Counted from the stretch's first letter, positions 1 to 8,566 are shown. The stretch: 36,928 nt of DNA from Allobosea sp. ASV33 (GCF_016428755.1 NZ_JAELTI010000052.1:1-36928), one strand, 5' to 3'. The notes: a model not told the origin generated them from the sequence alone. Numbers and translations: made by a program.

Positions 1-1011
1 CTTGGTCTGGTTCTTGCCGGTCTTCTCGTTGAACTGGATCGACAGACGGTCGCCCTTCAGCAGGTTGATGCCGTTGAAGCTCGAGTCCTTGGCGAGATCG
101 TCGATCTTGTCGCGGATGTCGTTATACTGGTCGATCAGGTTCGAACGCACCGCAGACGTGATGCCCGAAGAGGTGATCGAGGTTCCGGCAGCGGAGTTGT
201 CGGTCAGCGCAAAGCCGAAATCGGTGTTGTCGCTGGTGGCGCCGGTGGCGAGCGTCGTGGAGGCGGTGCTGGCCGTCGTGATCTCACCCGCGGTCGGCGC
301 GCCGGCAGCCGCAGGCGTGAAGGTCGTGGTGCCGATACCGAACTGAACCTTGTCGGAGCCGTTGCCCTTGACGTTGAGCTGGCCCTTCTCGTCGACGAAG
401 GCGGTCGCAACGCCGGACTTGTTGATCTCGTTGACGACGTCGCGGACGGTGCTGTTCGTGCTGAGGAAGCTCGCGGTGTAGGTCGTCGAGCCCGAAGTCA
501 GCGAGATCGAGGTGACAGCCTCGTCGCCCGCCGCCAGGGTGGCGCCGCCGACGTTACCAGCATAGGTCGCCGTGGCGGTATTGGCAGTCGCGCCGTTGTC
601 ATCGACGATGCGCTTGTCGAGGGCGATGTCCTTCAGGCTCTTGCTGGTCAGGGCGGCTTCCGATGCAGTCGCGAGAGCCGTGCCGGCCTTGGTCGGGCGG
701 TTCTGAGCCGCGTCCGACTGCGCCTGCTTCAGCGTCGACTGCAGTGAATTCACCAGCTTGGTGATGCCGTCGATGCCCTTGGAGGCGGCCTGAATGGTCT
801 GGATGCCGTTCGAGATGCCGTCGAGCAGGCCCGTGAGCTGGCTGGAACGGTCATTGAGCGAGGCGGCGGTGAAGTAGTTGACGGGGTTGTCTACCGCGCT
901 GTTGACCTTCTTGCCGGTCGCGAGCTTGAGCTGGGAGGCGGCGGCCTGGGCGGCGGTCGACTGCAGCGACGAGAGAGCGGAACGAACGCCCGAGGAGAGA
1001 GAGACGGCCAT
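1..1011 (-). CDS. Flagellin, C-terminus beyond window edge
   Basis: This is the structural subunit of the flagellar filament, exported by the flagellar type III apparatus. It reads from ATG at 1011 to the window edge, giving 337 codons without a stop. The N-terminus (MAVSLSSGVRSALSSLQ) and the stretch ATGKKVNSAVDNPVNYF are typical of the flagellin D0/D1 helical region. A Thr/Ala/Ser/Gly-rich variable domain follows (about residues 135-265), and then a return to helical D1 sequence (DQYNDIRDKIDDLAKDSSF). The C-terminal D0 helix lies outside the window. The sequence AGAAGG sits about 12 nt upstream of the ATG. It belongs to the short-start flagellins without the MSxINTN opening. Whether further flagellin copies lie beyond the edge cannot be seen, so no gene symbol is assigned. 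Confidence 0.93.
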   Translation of the reverse strand, partial: MAVSLSSGVRSALSSLQSTAAQAAASQLKLATGKKVNSAVDNPVNYFTAASLNDRSSQLTGLLDGISNGIQTIQAASKGIDGITKLVNSLQSTLKQAQSDAAQNRPTKAGTALATASEAALTSKSLKDIALDKRIVDDNGATANTATATYAGNVGGATLAAGDEAVTSISLTSGSTTYTASFLSTNSTVRDVVNEINKSGVATAFVDEKGQLNVKGNGSDKVQFGIGTTTFTPAAAGAPTAGEITTASTASTTLATGATSDNTDFGFALTDNSAAGTSITSSGITSAVRSNLIDQYNDIRDKIDDLAKDSSFNGINLLKGDRLSIQFNEKTGKNQTK

Positions 1012-1152
1012 CTGTGTTTACCTTCTGGTATGGAGCCTTCTGGCGCCCAAGCCGTTCTGGCCAGGACGGGCCGACCCTGCTGCGCCAGCCCGTAACAACC
1101 GGTAAATTTTGGCCGTCGAATTGCAGCGGATCGGCGGCTTGTCGGGGCGTGG

Positions 1153-1167
1153 TTAAGCAGCCGCTAA
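1153..1167. promoter_or_regulatory. Near-consensus CtrA-type site upstream of flagellin gene
   Basis: The sequence TTAA-N7-CTAA matches the alphaproteobacterial CtrA box TTAA-N7-TTAA at 7 of 8 fixed positions. It lies about 140 bp upstream of the flagellin start. CtrA control of flagellar genes is known in this class; binding here is inferred from the motif alone, and this is the weakest-placed of the three sites reported in the window. Confidence 0.35.
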
Positions 1168-1237
1168 CGGGGTCGACTTCCGCCTGATCGCCTCGATCCC
1201 TCGGATGCGCCGTCCGGATCCCATGCGCGCGCCCAAA

Positions 1238-1272
1238 CGCAAACCGCCCGCGCAGGGCACGGGCGGTTTGCG
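1238..1272 (-). terminator. Terminator-like hairpin after flaG-like gene
   Basis: A perfect 13-bp stem (cgcaaaccgcccg at 1238-1250, complement at 1260-1272) with a 9-nt loop lies 30 bp past the stop of the FlaG-like gene. On the minus strand it is followed only by TTTGGG, so the U tract is short. The stem is strong enough to end or stabilise that transcript. Confidence 0.6.
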
Positions 1273-1301
1273 GATCCGGTGGAAAGGAGACGGGGAGGCG
1301 C

Positions 1302-1754
1302 TCAGGCCGTCCGCTCGATCTGGTGATGGGATTCGCTCGCTTCCCGTGCCCGATCGGCGAGCTCGCGCGAATAGGCGCGCAGTTTCAGGAGCGTCTCGTC
1401 CGGCAATTGCGAGATGGTCTCGCCGGTATCCGGGTCTTTCTTCTGCAGCACGATCGCCCGGGTCTGCGGGTCGATGATCAGCTTGCGCTCGACCGTCTTG
1501 TCGGCGGTGCGGGCGGCGGCGCGCTCGTTCTGGTCGTTCGCCTGGGCGCGGCGCTCGCCATCGGCGCGGCTTTGCGCGTCGCGGGTCTCGGCGCGAACCT
1601 CGACATTGACGGCGGAGCCGGCCGGGGCCGATTGCACGGTCTTCTCGGGGGGGAGGTCCACGGCGACGCTGCCGGCCTGGGCCGTGACGTCTGCGCGGGA
1701 AACCGGCGGCGGGCCGATCACGGCCGCGAGCCTTGGTGCATTGCCAAAATCCAT
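1302..1754 (-). CDS. FlaG-like flagellar protein
   Basis: This is a 150-residue protein next to the flagellin gene. Residues 1-85 are Ala/Arg/Glu-rich and low in complexity. The C-terminal part (ERKLIIDPQTRAIVLQKKD, then DTGETISQLPDETLLKL) has the pattern of the FlaG family: a short beta strand with D-x-x-T, then E-T-I-x-Q-x-P-x-E. FlaG proteins affect filament length or assembly in other bacteria; the exact role here is unknown. ATG at 1754 is chosen because AGAAGGAG lies 5 nt upstream; an in-frame GTG at 1760 would overlap that ribosome-binding site. The family call rests on the C-terminal motif and on position. Confidence 0.7.
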   Translation of the reverse strand: MDFGNAPRLAAVIGPPPVSRADVTAQAGSVAVDLPPEKTVQSAPAGSAVNVEVRAETRDAQSRADGERRAQANDQNERAAARTADKTVERKLIIDPQTRAIVLQKKDPDTGETISQLPDETLLKLRAYSRELADRAREASESHHQIERTA

Positions 1755-1988
1755 GACCACTCCTTCTGGAGTCGCTCACGGCGCCGTTGCGCCGCTCTCG
1801 TCCGATGCCGGGGAGCGGACGAGGCTACCCGACACTACGGAGATTGGCAGAAAAGATTGAATCCGGCGTCAAGAAATTAGGTAAATCTTTAGAGTTTCCG
1901 GCGCAGTCGGCGCGTAAACTCTTTATATACCAAGGGGCTGGCCGCGGTGATCCCCGGCCGACGTGAGCCTGCCGTATCGGCAGATCGC

Positions 1989-2477
1989 TCACAGCCGGCG
2001 CGAGACGACCAGCGGTCCGGAATTGGGGCGGGCGAAGACGCCGGCACCGACCGTGGCGGCCGGGCCGTAGCCGTTGGCGCGCATCGGCTTGTTGGCATCG
2101 GCGGCGAGGTCGCGGACGATCGATTCGGAGACGGCGCGCGCCGTCGCCAGCACGATCTGGTTGGTCTCGATCAGACCCTGGAAGGCGAGATGGGCGTCCT
2201 TGAGCCGCTTGACCTCTGCCGGCACGAAACGCGCCAGCGCCACGGCATTCAGCTTCACCTGCTCGACGCCGCGCATGTAGATGCCGGCGAGCTCGGTCTT
2301 GCGCGGCTCGCGGGTCATGGCTTCCGGCAGGCGGCCGGCGCGAACGAGCTCCGTCTCCTCGCCGACGAGATGCGAGAGGGCGCCGAGCGCCTCCAATACG
2401 GCTTCGATGAGGGCGCGGGCACCGAGGGCGTCGGCGATGCGCGGGCGTTCGTCGAGGATCGGCCTAGCTGCCAGCAT
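1989..2477 (-). CDS. FlgN-like flagellar chaperone
   Basis: This is a 162-residue, mostly helical protein at the end of the flgI operon. The pattern of an EE pair near a conserved leucine helix (LSHLVGEETELVRAGRL), a Lys/Glu pair about 20 residues on, and a long C-terminal amphipathic helix fits the FlgN export-chaperone family, which binds the hook-filament junction proteins FlgK and FlgL. ATG 2477 overlaps the preceding rod-binding gene by 14 nt, which suggests coupled translation. The frame stays open upstream of 2477, but that part lies inside the preceding gene and has no family likeness. A 7-bp inverted repeat (agagttt/aaactct, 1891-1922) lies about 65 bp past the stop; with an 18-nt loop it is a poor terminator. 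Similarity to FlgN is by pattern and context only. Confidence 0.6.
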   Translation of the reverse strand: MLAARPILDERPRIADALGARALIEAVLEALGALSHLVGEETELVRAGRLPEAMTREPRKTELAGIYMRGVEQVKLNAVALARFVPAEVKRLKDAHLAFQGLIETNQIVLATARAVSESIVRDLAADANKPMRANGYGPAATVGAGVFARPNSGPLVVSRRL

Positions 2478-2820
2478 TCTGAACTCCGCCGGCGGCCTGC
2501 TCCTGGAGGCTGAGCAGGTCACGCATGATCTGGTTGGAGAGGCCGATCCCGCCGGCCTTCTGAATCTGCTTGGCGTATTGCTGGCTGAGCTGCGAGCGCC
2601 AGATGCCGCCGCCGGTACCGTTCTCGCCAAGCGGGCCCTCGGTGCCTTCGCTGGCGGTGAGCCGGTCGGTCATCTGCTCCAAGAACATGGTCTCGAAATC
2701 GTCGGCCTGCTTCTTGGCCTTGGCCTTGGCCGGATCGAGCGCGTCCGCAATGCCGCCTGCAACCTTGCCGGCGACGCCGAGGGCGAGATTCGCGGCCGGA
2801 AGCGCGAGGGCAACAGTCAT
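2464..2820 (-). CDS. flgJ: Rod-binding protein, FlgJ N-terminal type
   Basis: This is a 118-residue protein. The core DDFETMFLEQMTDRL and the following GGGIWRSQLSQQYAKQIQKAG match the rod-binding (capping) domain found at the N-terminus of enterobacterial FlgJ. The C-terminal muramidase domain of FlgJ is absent, as is usual in alphaproteobacteria, where a separate enzyme opens the peptidoglycan. Its start overlaps the flgI stop (TAATG), so translation is probably coupled. It would act in the periplasm during assembly of the proximal rod. Alphaproteobacterial members are sometimes annotated CheL. Confidence 0.85.
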   Translation of the reverse strand: MTVALALPAANLALGVAGKVAGGIADALDPAKAKAKKQADDFETMFLEQMTDRLTASEGTEGPLGENGTGGGIWRSQLSQQYAKQIQKAGGIGLSNQIMRDLLSLQEQAAGGVQNAGS

Positions 2821-3953
2821 TACATCACCTCGATTTCGGCCTGCAGGGCGCCTGCCGACTTGATGGCCTGGAGAATGGAGATCAGGTCGCGCGGGCCGAT
2901 GCCGAGCGCGTTGAGCCCGTCGACCAGCTCGGCCAGCGTCACGCTTTCGCGGACGAGGGCGAGCTTGTTGCCGCCGCCGGTGTCGACCTTGACGTTGGTC
3001 CGCGGCGTCACGACGGTCTGGCCGCGGGCGAAGGGCTCGGGTTGCGACACCTGCGGCTGCTCGCTGATCGTGACCGTGAGGTTGCCCTGCGCCACGGCGA
3101 CGGTGGAGACGCGGACGTCCTTGCCCATGACGATGATGCCGGAGCGCTCGTCGATGACGATGCGGGCGAGCTGGTCGGGCTCGATGCGCAACTGCTCGAT
3201 ATCGGTGAGCAGCTTGATCATGTTGCCCTTGAAGCGGGCGGGGATCTGCAGGACGACCGTCGAGGGATCGGTCGGCTCGGCCGAGTCGCCGCCGACGAAC
3301 TCGTTGATCGCAGCGGCCATGCGGCGGGCGGTGGTCAGGTCGGGATTGCGCAGCGACAGGCGCAGCGTCTGGAGCTTGTTCAGCGCGAAGTCGATCTCGC
3401 GCTCGACCACGCCGCCATTGGCGATGCGGCCGACGGTGGGCACGCCGCGCGTGATCTTGCTGGCGTCGCCTTCGGCCGAGAAGCCGGAGATCGCAACCGG
3501 ACCCTGCGAGACCGCATAGACCTCGCCATCGGCGCCGAGCAGGGGCGTGACCAGCAGCGTGCCGCCCTGCAGCGACTTGGCGTCGCCCATGGCGGAGACC
3601 GTGACGTCGACGCGGGTGCCCTGCGTCGAGAAGGGCGGCAGGTTGGCCGTCACCATCACGGCGGCGACATTGGCGGTGCGCATGTTGGCGCCGCGGGTGT
3701 TGACGCCGAGACGCTCCAGCATCGCGGTGAGCGACTGCTTGGTAAAGGGCGTGTTGTTGAGCGTGTCGCCGGTGCCGTTGAGGCCGACGACGATGCCGTA
3801 GCCGAGCAACTGGTTGGTGCGCACGCCTTCGACCGAGGCGAGGTCCTTGATGCGCGACAGCGCGAACACCGGCTGCGACGACAGGCCGACGACCATGGCC
3901 AGCATGGCGGCCAGCGGCTTCAGCAGCGTCTTCAGGGCGGGGTTGCGGAACAT
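2820..3953 (-). CDS. flgI: Flagellar P-ring protein FlgI
   Basis: This 377-residue protein forms the P ring, the periplasmic bushing of the basal body in the peptidoglycan layer. It begins with a Sec signal peptide (basic MFRNPALKTLLK, a hydrophobic stretch, then QPVFA before LSRIKDLASVEG). The mature N-terminus RIKDLASVEGVRTNQLLGYG and the segment GLNGTGD are hallmark FlgI sequences, and the family match runs through to the C-terminus. The ATG at 3953 places the signal peptide correctly; an in-frame TTG at 4010 would add 19 residues. It is the first gene of an operon with flgJ and the FlgN-like gene and is divergent from fliX, an arrangement also known in Caulobacter. Confidence 0.95.
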   Translation of the reverse strand: MFRNPALKTLLKPLAAMLAMVVGLSSQPVFALSRIKDLASVEGVRTNQLLGYGIVVGLNGTGDTLNNTPFTKQSLTAMLERLGVNTRGANMRTANVAAVMVTANLPPFSTQGTRVDVTVSAMGDAKSLQGGTLLVTPLLGADGEVYAVSQGPVAISGFSAEGDASKITRGVPTVGRIANGGVVEREIDFALNKLQTLRLSLRNPDLTTARRMAAAINEFVGGDSAEPTDPSTVVLQIPARFKGNMIKLLTDIEQLRIEPDQLARIVIDERSGIIVMGKDVRVSTVAVAQGNLTVTISEQPQVSQPEPFARGQTVVTPRTNVKVDTGGGNKLALVRESVTLAELVDGLNALGIGPRDLISILQAIKSAGALQAEIEVM

Positions 3954-4123
3954 GCGTCTGGCACCAGCGGGCAGTTGAACTCGCTTCCGCCCTTGCGAGG
4001 GCCATGCCAAACCGCTCGAATTTGAAAAGCCTTGTTTGTCAGTCCTTTGCAGTTTGGGGTCATGCTCGGGAGACCCTCACAGGGCCTGCGCTTCCTGCCG
4101 GGCCGGCAGTTTCTGCCGGGCAA

Positions 4124-4138
4124 TTTACCGGCTGTTAA
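4124..4138. promoter_or_regulatory. Near-consensus CtrA-type site in the flgI/fliX region
   Basis: On the minus strand this reads TTAA-N7-TAAA, seven of eight positions of the CtrA box, about 170 bp upstream of flgI. A second TTAACC half-site lies at 4160-4165. In Caulobacter the fliX/flgI region is part of the cell-cycle-controlled flagellar hierarchy. The assignment here is by motif only. Confidence 0.4.
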
Positions 4139-4222
4139 CCGTCTTCCGGCAAGAGTTCGTTAACCCTTCCGGATCGTCGCACATCGCCAAGTGACGATCC
4201 GGATCCCAATCTTGGCATCGGG

Positions 4223-4262
4223 TTCTTCCGACAAGTGGCATCCACTTTTCGGTCCGATGCTC
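4223..4262. repeat. Dispersed 40-bp repeat, family B, divergent copy 1
   Basis: The segment running from ttcttccgacaagtgg to gatgctc has the same length and layout as the copies at 21365-21412 and 32019-32060: ttctt, about 16 nt, then tccactt and a gatgct or aatgct end. It is the most divergent of the three and lies 12 bp before the fliX start. Confidence 0.55.
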
Positions 4263-4274
4263 CAGAGGCCGCCG

Positions 4275-4682
4275 ATGATCAGGATCGACCAGCGCGCGCC
4301 CGTTTCGAATGCCGGCCCGGCCAGTTCCGCGAGGCGCTCGAGCGGCGCGGCCTTCACGCTTCCGACGCAGGACAGCGCGACCGCGGCCCGCAGCAGCGGC
4401 GTCAGCGCGGCCGGACCGCTCGACACGCTGCTCGCCGTGCAGGCGCAGGAGGATTCGCAGGACCGCAAGCGCCGGCAGGCGCGGCGCGGACATGACCTGC
4501 TCGACGGGCTCGACCGTCTCAAGGCGGCGCTGCTCACGGGCCGGGTGCTGCCCTCCGAGCTGGAGCGGCTGCGCACGACGCTGTCGCTGCGGCGCGAGAC
4601 CACGGACGATCCGCGCCTGGACGAGGTTCTGGCGCACATCGAATTGCGCGCGGCGGTGGAGCTCGCGAAGCTTCGCCGTTAA
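4275..4682 (+). CDS. fliX: Flagellar assembly regulator FliX
   Basis: This is a 135-residue protein beginning MIRIDQRAP. The C-terminal half (DLLDGLDRLKAALLTG, then RLDEVLAHIELRAAVELAKL) matches the FliX family. In Caulobacter, FliX is a small trans-acting factor that links early flagellar assembly to the sigma-54 activator FlbD and to cell division. ATG 4275 is preceded by CCAGAGG at suitable spacing; upstream in-frame codons run through repeat B and are unlikely to be translated. It is divergent from flgI, as in Caulobacter. Its length is close to that of the Caulobacter protein. Confidence 0.85.
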   Translation: MIRIDQRAPVSNAGPASSARRSSGAAFTLPTQDSATAARSSGVSAAGPLDTLLAVQAQEDSQDRKRRQARRGHDLLDGLDRLKAALLTGRVLPSELERLRTTLSLRRETTDDPRLDEVLAHIELRAAVELAKLRR

Positions 4683-4687
4683 AAGGC

Positions 4688-4792
4688 GTCATGCTCGGGC
4701 TTGACCCGAGCATCTCCTGCCGGATGAGGCATTTTCACCCTCAATCTTGTTAGAGATTCTCGGGTCTGCGCTGCGCTTCGCCCGAGAATGAC
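4688..4792. repeat. Dispersed palindrome-ended repeat, family A, copy 1
   Basis: This element of about 105 bp opens GTCATGCTCGGG and closes CGAGAATGAC. It contains two inverted-repeat modules: gctcgggcttgacccgagc (4692-4710) and a second built on attctcggg...cccgagaat. It fills the gap between fliX and the convergent dioxygenase-like gene. It is the reverse complement of copy 2 (12794-12890), with the same order of modules and a shared gcctcat in the middle. Confidence 0.8.
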
Positions 4793-4802
4793 GGCGGCCG
4801 GG

Positions 4803-5348
4803 CTACCGAATGAACTGATCCACATACTCCGCGCCGAGCCCGTTTTGGGCGTAATGCGCGCGGCATTTGTCGATGCGGGTGAAGACGTCGTCGTAGCCCA
4901 GGCATTTGCCGTCCGGGTCGACATAGATCATCGCGCCGTTGACCTGGAACATGGTGATCATCTCCTCGACATCGGGATCGACCACCAACGTATGGGTCTC
5001 GCCCGGCGCCTCGTAGACATAGGCACCCTCTGTCGCGACCCAGTCGTGTTCGAGGTAACGCCATTGGCCCTTGAGTACGTAGCCATGCACCGGCAGCGGA
5101 TGGCGGTGGCGCGAGAGCACACCGGCGCGCCGGACCTTGAGCAGGTTCATCCAGTAGCCGCGCGAGGTGCAAAGGAGCAGGGGGCGGAACCAGACATTGT
5201 CGTCGACGGGAACCCAGACGCGCTCGTCGGTCGGGATCACGTTGGGGACGATCAGTTCCGGCGGCGATTCCTTCGGCTGGGGATGGCGATAGGGCGTCCA
5301 GCGCTCCTCCTGCGTGGCCGCGACGGGGATCGGGCTCGTCGTGTTCAT
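4803..5348 (-). CDS. Cupin protein, dihydroxyacetophenone dioxygenase-like
   Basis: This is a 181-residue protein with a cupin fold. Metal-ligand candidates are H81, H83 and H88 in LSRHRHPLPVHGYVLKG, and H119 in EAPGETHTL, which is the usual spacing of the two cupin motifs. The overall pattern, including the C-terminal YVDPDGKCLGYDDVFTRID, resembles the 2,4'-dihydroxyacetophenone dioxygenase group, non-haem iron enzymes that cleave an aliphatic C-C bond. The substrate cannot be read from sequence; many members of this group are uncharacterised. ATG 5348 has GGGAG 8 nt upstream. It lies 89 bp downstream of the SDR gene on the same strand, and the two may act in one small catabolic pathway. Confidence 0.75.
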   Translation of the reverse strand: MNTTSPIPVAATQEERWTPYRHPQPKESPPELIVPNVIPTDERVWVPVDDNVWFRPLLLCTSRGYWMNLLKVRRAGVLSRHRHPLPVHGYVLKGQWRYLEHDWVATEGAYVYEAPGETHTLVVDPDVEEMITMFQVNGAMIYVDPDGKCLGYDDVFTRIDKCRAHYAQNGLGAEYVDQFIR

Positions 5349-5437
5349 GGCGTCTCTCCCGGGCTGATGTTCTGATTCAAGCTGCGTGCAATCTGATTCA
5401 GCTTCCTGGCCCAAGCTCTTGAGCCGGAATCGTTTTT

Positions 5438-6175
5438 CTAGACGGCGAGGTAGCCGCCATCGACCGGCAGGATGGCGCCGGTGACGAACGCAGCCGCATC
5501 CGACAACAGGAAGGCGATGGCGCCGCCGACATCGCCGGGCTTGCCCCAGCGGCCCATCGGCGTGCGGGCGAGGATCGGCGTCGAGCGCTCGGCATCCTCG
5601 ACCAGCGGGCGCGTCAGCTCCGTCTCGATCCAACCCGGCGCCACAGCGTTGACGCGGATACCCTCCTGCGCCCAGGCGGCGCCGAGCGACTTGGTCAGCT
5701 GGCCGATGCCGCCCTTCGAGGCGGCATAGCCCGGCGCGAAGGGCGAGCCGTGGAAGGTCAGCATCGAGGCGATGTTGACGATGGCGCCGCCGGCCTTGTC
5801 CGCGCCCTTGGCGGCGAGCTTGTCCCTGGCCGCGAGGCACATCCGCATCGTGCCGTTGAGATTGACCTCGATCGTCAGGCGGAAGGCGTCGATCTCGAAT
5901 TCCTTGCCGCCGCGCTGGATCATGCCGGCGCAGTTCACCAGCGCGTCGAGGCGGGGGCAGGTCGCGACGATGGCCGCGACCTGATCGTCGCGGGTCACGT
6001 CGAGCCGGGCATGGCGGATGGCGGGATGGGCCGGCGCTGCCGCAACCTCGTCCTCGGTCAGGCCGGTGGCGAGCACATCGTAGCCGGCGGTGGCGAGGGC
6101 GAGGGCTGCGCCCGCGCCGATTCCGCGCGTGCCGCCGGTGACGAGGGCGAATTTGGTCGAGGGCGCGTGTGTCAT
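5438..6175 (-). CDS. Short-chain dehydrogenase/reductase, SDR family
   Basis: This is a 245-residue NAD(P)-dependent oxidoreductase of the classical SDR type. Visible motifs are the cofactor glycine motif TGGTRGIG (13-20), NCAG (81-84, a variant of NNAG), catalytic S137 in NIASML, and Y150-x3-K154 (YAASK). PG followed by I-x-T at about residue 185 and the C-terminal GAILPVDGGYLAV are also typical. Asp59-Val60 (LDVT) is the usual adenine-ring contact. Substrate is unknown. The downstream cupin gene is the only likely operon partner. No clear ribosome-binding site precedes the ATG at 6175. Confidence 0.88.
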   Translation of the reverse strand: MTHAPSTKFALVTGGTRGIGAGAALALATAGYDVLATGLTEDEVAAAPAHPAIRHARLDVTRDDQVAAIVATCPRLDALVNCAGMIQRGGKEFEIDAFRLTIEVNLNGTMRMCLAARDKLAAKGADKAGGAIVNIASMLTFHGSPFAPGYAASKGGIGQLTKSLGAAWAQEGIRVNAVAPGWIETELTRPLVEDAERSTPILARTPMGRWGKPGDVGGAIAFLLSDAAAFVTGAILPVDGGYLAV

Positions 6176-6252
6176 GAGGCGAGGCTAGAGCGGCCCGCGC
6201 CCGTGTGGAAGGCAGGATGATGCAGGCCGCCATGCGATGGCGGCCGTGCCGG

Positions 6253-7083
6253 TCATTCCCACTTGTATTTCAGGGAGAGCATGGCCCGGCCGCGCGTCTC
6301 GAAATCGCTGGCGACGAGCGGCACCTTGCGGGCCAGCGTGACATCGAAGGAGGTCTGCCAGGGCAGGTCGGCGAGTTTGGCGAGATCGACCGATAGCTTC
6401 ATCTCCGGCGTCAGCGCCGTGTGCAAGCCGTCGCCCGGCGCGAAGACATAGTTGCCGGCCATGGCGAGCTGGGAGGTCAGGGTGAGGTGCGGGAAGAGCT
6501 CCTGCCGGTATCCGATCAGCGCTTCCCCGATCTGTTCGGGGCTGCCGTAGAGCGCGCTGCCGCCCCCGGTCGCGAGGCCCCAGATGAAGCCGTCTCCGCC
6601 CGTGACCGGCTGCGCCAGCCGCCAGCGCAGCTCGGCATTCCGCGTCGCGCCGGCGCTGGCCGGATCGGAGATCGTGGTCGAGAGCGAAAAGACGTCCTGG
6701 CCCAGCTTGAAGCCGACGGAACGATCCTGTTCGGTGCTCGTCATGGTCTGGCGCGCTGCGAAGCCCTTGCGGATGGTGTCGACGGGGATTGGTGCGCGCG
6801 CCCGCAGATGCGCGCCGGAAGCTGCGGCGGCACGGCCGAGCGCGGCGAGGCCTGGATCGAAGACGATGGCATCGGATTCGTTGGCGAGCGATGCCGTGGT
6901 TGTGTCCGCGTCGGGATCGGCCAGCGCGCCACGCGGGATCGGCAGTGGCGCGGCGGGCGGTTCCTCGGCCGTCTGCGGCGCGGAGGCGAGGGCGGGACTG
7001 AGCATCGCCACGATGAGCGTCGCCAAGAGAAGAAGCGTGGCCGGCTGGAGGCCGGCGCGAAGATCGAGACTGAAACGGAACAC
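6253..7083 (-). CDS. Exported protein, possible outer-membrane barrel
   Basis: This 276-residue protein is not assigned to a family. A signal peptide is visible: basic start, hydrophobic LLLLATLIVAMLSPALASA, with cleavage near residue 35. A Pro/Ala-rich linker follows (about 36-60). The C-terminal half shows alternating polar and hydrophobic strands (AELRWRLAQPV, LTLTSQLAMAGNYV, TSFDVTLARKV) and ends KYKWE, all suggestive of beta strands in an outer-membrane protein. The terminal residue is not the usual Phe, so the barrel idea is tentative. The start is GTG at 7083 with AGGA upstream. It is transcribed away from icd. Confidence 0.65.
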   Translation of the reverse strand: MFRFSLDLRAGLQPATLLLLATLIVAMLSPALASAPQTAEEPPAAPLPIPRGALADPDADTTTASLANESDAIVFDPGLAALGRAAAASGAHLRARAPIPVDTIRKGFAARQTMTSTEQDRSVGFKLGQDVFSLSTTISDPASAGATRNAELRWRLAQPVTGGDGFIWGLATGGGSALYGSPEQIGEALIGYRQELFPHLTLTSQLAMAGNYVFAPGDGLHTALTPEMKLSVDLAKLADLPWQTSFDVTLARKVPLVASDFETRGRAMLSLKYKWE

Positions 7084-7296
7084 GTCGTTCGTCCTGTCGC
7101 TATGACGAGCGGCAGGTCAGGCTAGGCGCGGAAGGTGCCGATTTTGCGGCAGTGCAGCATAAACCTACCCTGTCGCATTGCCCGAAAGCTGCGCTTCCCC
7201 CGCCGCCCTTAACCCGCTAGGAAGCGACCCAGCCGCGGGCCGCGGCCAAAAGCCGGGCCCCGGATCGTTCTATCTGGAGAGAACAGGGGTCATCGC

Positions 7297-8511
7297 ATGA
7301 GCAAGATCAAGGTCGCCAACCCGGTCGTCGACATGGACGGCGACGAGATGACCCGGATCATCTGGCAGAAGATCAAGGACACGCTGATCTTCCCGTATCT
7401 GGACCTGGAACTCGATTATTACGACCTTTCGGTCGAGAACCGCGACGCGACCAACGACCAGGTCACCATCGACGCCGCCAACGCCACCAAGAAGCACGGC
7501 GTTGCCGTGAAGTGCGCGACCATCACGCCGGACGAGGGCCGCGTGAAGGAGTTCAACCTCAAGGAAATGTGGAAGTCGCCGAACGGCACGATCCGCAACA
7601 TCCTCGGCGGCGTGATCTTCCGCGAGCCGATCATCTGCAAGAACGTGCCGCGTCTCGTGCCCGGCTGGACCCAGCCGATCGTCATCGGCCGCCATGCCTA
7701 TGGCGACCAGTATCGCGCGACCGATTTCAAGTTCCCGGGCAAGGGCACGCTCTCGATCAAGTTCGTCGGCGAGGACGGCAAGGTCATCGAGAAGGAGGTC
7801 TTCAAGGCTCCCGAGGCCGGCGTCGCCATGGCGATGTACAATCTCGACGACTCGATCCGCGACTTCGCCCGCGCTTCGCTGAACTACGGCCTGATCCGCA
7901 AGTATCCGGTCTATCTCTCGACCAAGAACACCATCCTCAAGACCTATGACGGCCGCTTCAAGGACATCTTCGAGGAGATCTACCAGGCCGAGTTCAAGGC
8001 CGAGTTCGACAAGCTCGGCATCACCTACGAGCACCGCCTGATCGACGACATGGTGGCGTCGGCGATGAAGTGGTCGGGCGGCTATGTCTGGGCCTGCAAG
8101 AACTACGATGGCGACGTGCAGTCCGACACCGTGGCGCAGGGCTTCGGCTCGCTCGGCCTGATGACCTCGGTGCTGATGACGCCGGACGGCAAGACCGTCG
8201 AGGCTGAGGCCGCGCACGGCACGGTGACCCGCCACTATCGCGAGCACCAGAAGGGCAAGGAGACCTCGACGAACTCGATCGCCTCGATCTTCGCCTGGAC
8301 CCGCGGCCTCGCGCACCGCGCCAAGCTCGACAACAATGTCGAGCTCGCCAAGTTCGCCTCGCTGCTGGAGAAGGTCACGGTCGACACCGTCGAAGCCGGC
8401 GACATGACCAAGGACCTCGCCCTTCTGGTCGGCGCCGAGCAGAAGTGGCTCTCGACCACCGGCTTCCTCGAGAAGGTCAGCGACAACATGCGCAAGGCGA
8501 TGGCCGCCTGA
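7297..8511 (+). CDS. icd: Isocitrate dehydrogenase (NADP+)
   Basis: This 404-residue enzyme oxidatively decarboxylates isocitrate to 2-oxoglutarate in the TCA cycle and yields NADPH. The opening [20 protein letters not shown] and the segments [13 protein letters not shown] (substrate-binding Ser and Asn) and [18 protein letters not shown] are diagnostic of the eukaryote-like homodimeric NADP-IDH found in rhizobia, distinct from the E. coli type. Its length is as expected. GAGA precedes the ATG, and a strong intrinsic terminator follows at 8541-8566, so it appears to be a single-gene transcript. Confidence 0.96.
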   Translation: MSKIKVANPVVDMDGDEMTRIIWQKIKDTLIFPYLDLELDYYDLSVENRDATNDQVTIDAANATKKHGVAVKCATITPDEGRVKEFNLKEMWKSPNGTIRNILGGVIFREPIICKNVPRLVPGWTQPIVIGRHAYGDQYRATDFKFPGKGTLSIKFVGEDGKVIEKEVFKAPEAGVAMAMYNLDDSIRDFARASLNYGLIRKYPVYLSTKNTILKTYDGRFKDIFEEIYQAEFKAEFDKLGITYEHRLIDDMVASAMKWSGGYVWACKNYDGDVQSDTVAQGFGSLGLMTSVLMTPDGKTVEAEAAHGTVTRHYREHQKGKETSTNSIASIFAWTRGLAHRAKLDNNVELAKFASLLEKVTVDTVEAGDMTKDLALLVGAEQKWLSTTGFLEKVSDNMRKAMAA

Positions 8512-8540
8512 TTTCGAGCGCATCGTCGCGTGGAATGAGA

Positions 8541-8566
8541 AGCCCGGCCGAAAGGCCGGGCTTTTT
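8541..8566 (+). terminator. Intrinsic terminator of icd
   Basis: The stem agcccggcc/ggccgggct (8541-8549 and 8554-8562) with a 4-nt loop is followed by a run of T (8562-8566), 30 bp past the icd stop. It has all the features of a Rho-independent terminator. Confidence 0.93.

Noticed and set aside
1891..1922. Inverted repeat agagttt/aaactct as terminator of the FlgN-like gene
   Set aside because: The 7-bp AT-rich stem with an 18-nt loop is too weak to call.
2464..4005. A 513-codon minus-strand frame spanning flgI
   Set aside because: Only its last 118 codons (the rod-binding gene) are real; the rest is an off-frame reading of flgI with Arg/His-rich sequence.
4081..4260. Possible sigma-54 promoters between flgI and fliX
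   Set aside because: GG and GC pairs occur, but none at the 10-nt inner spacing with a TTGC-type -12 element.
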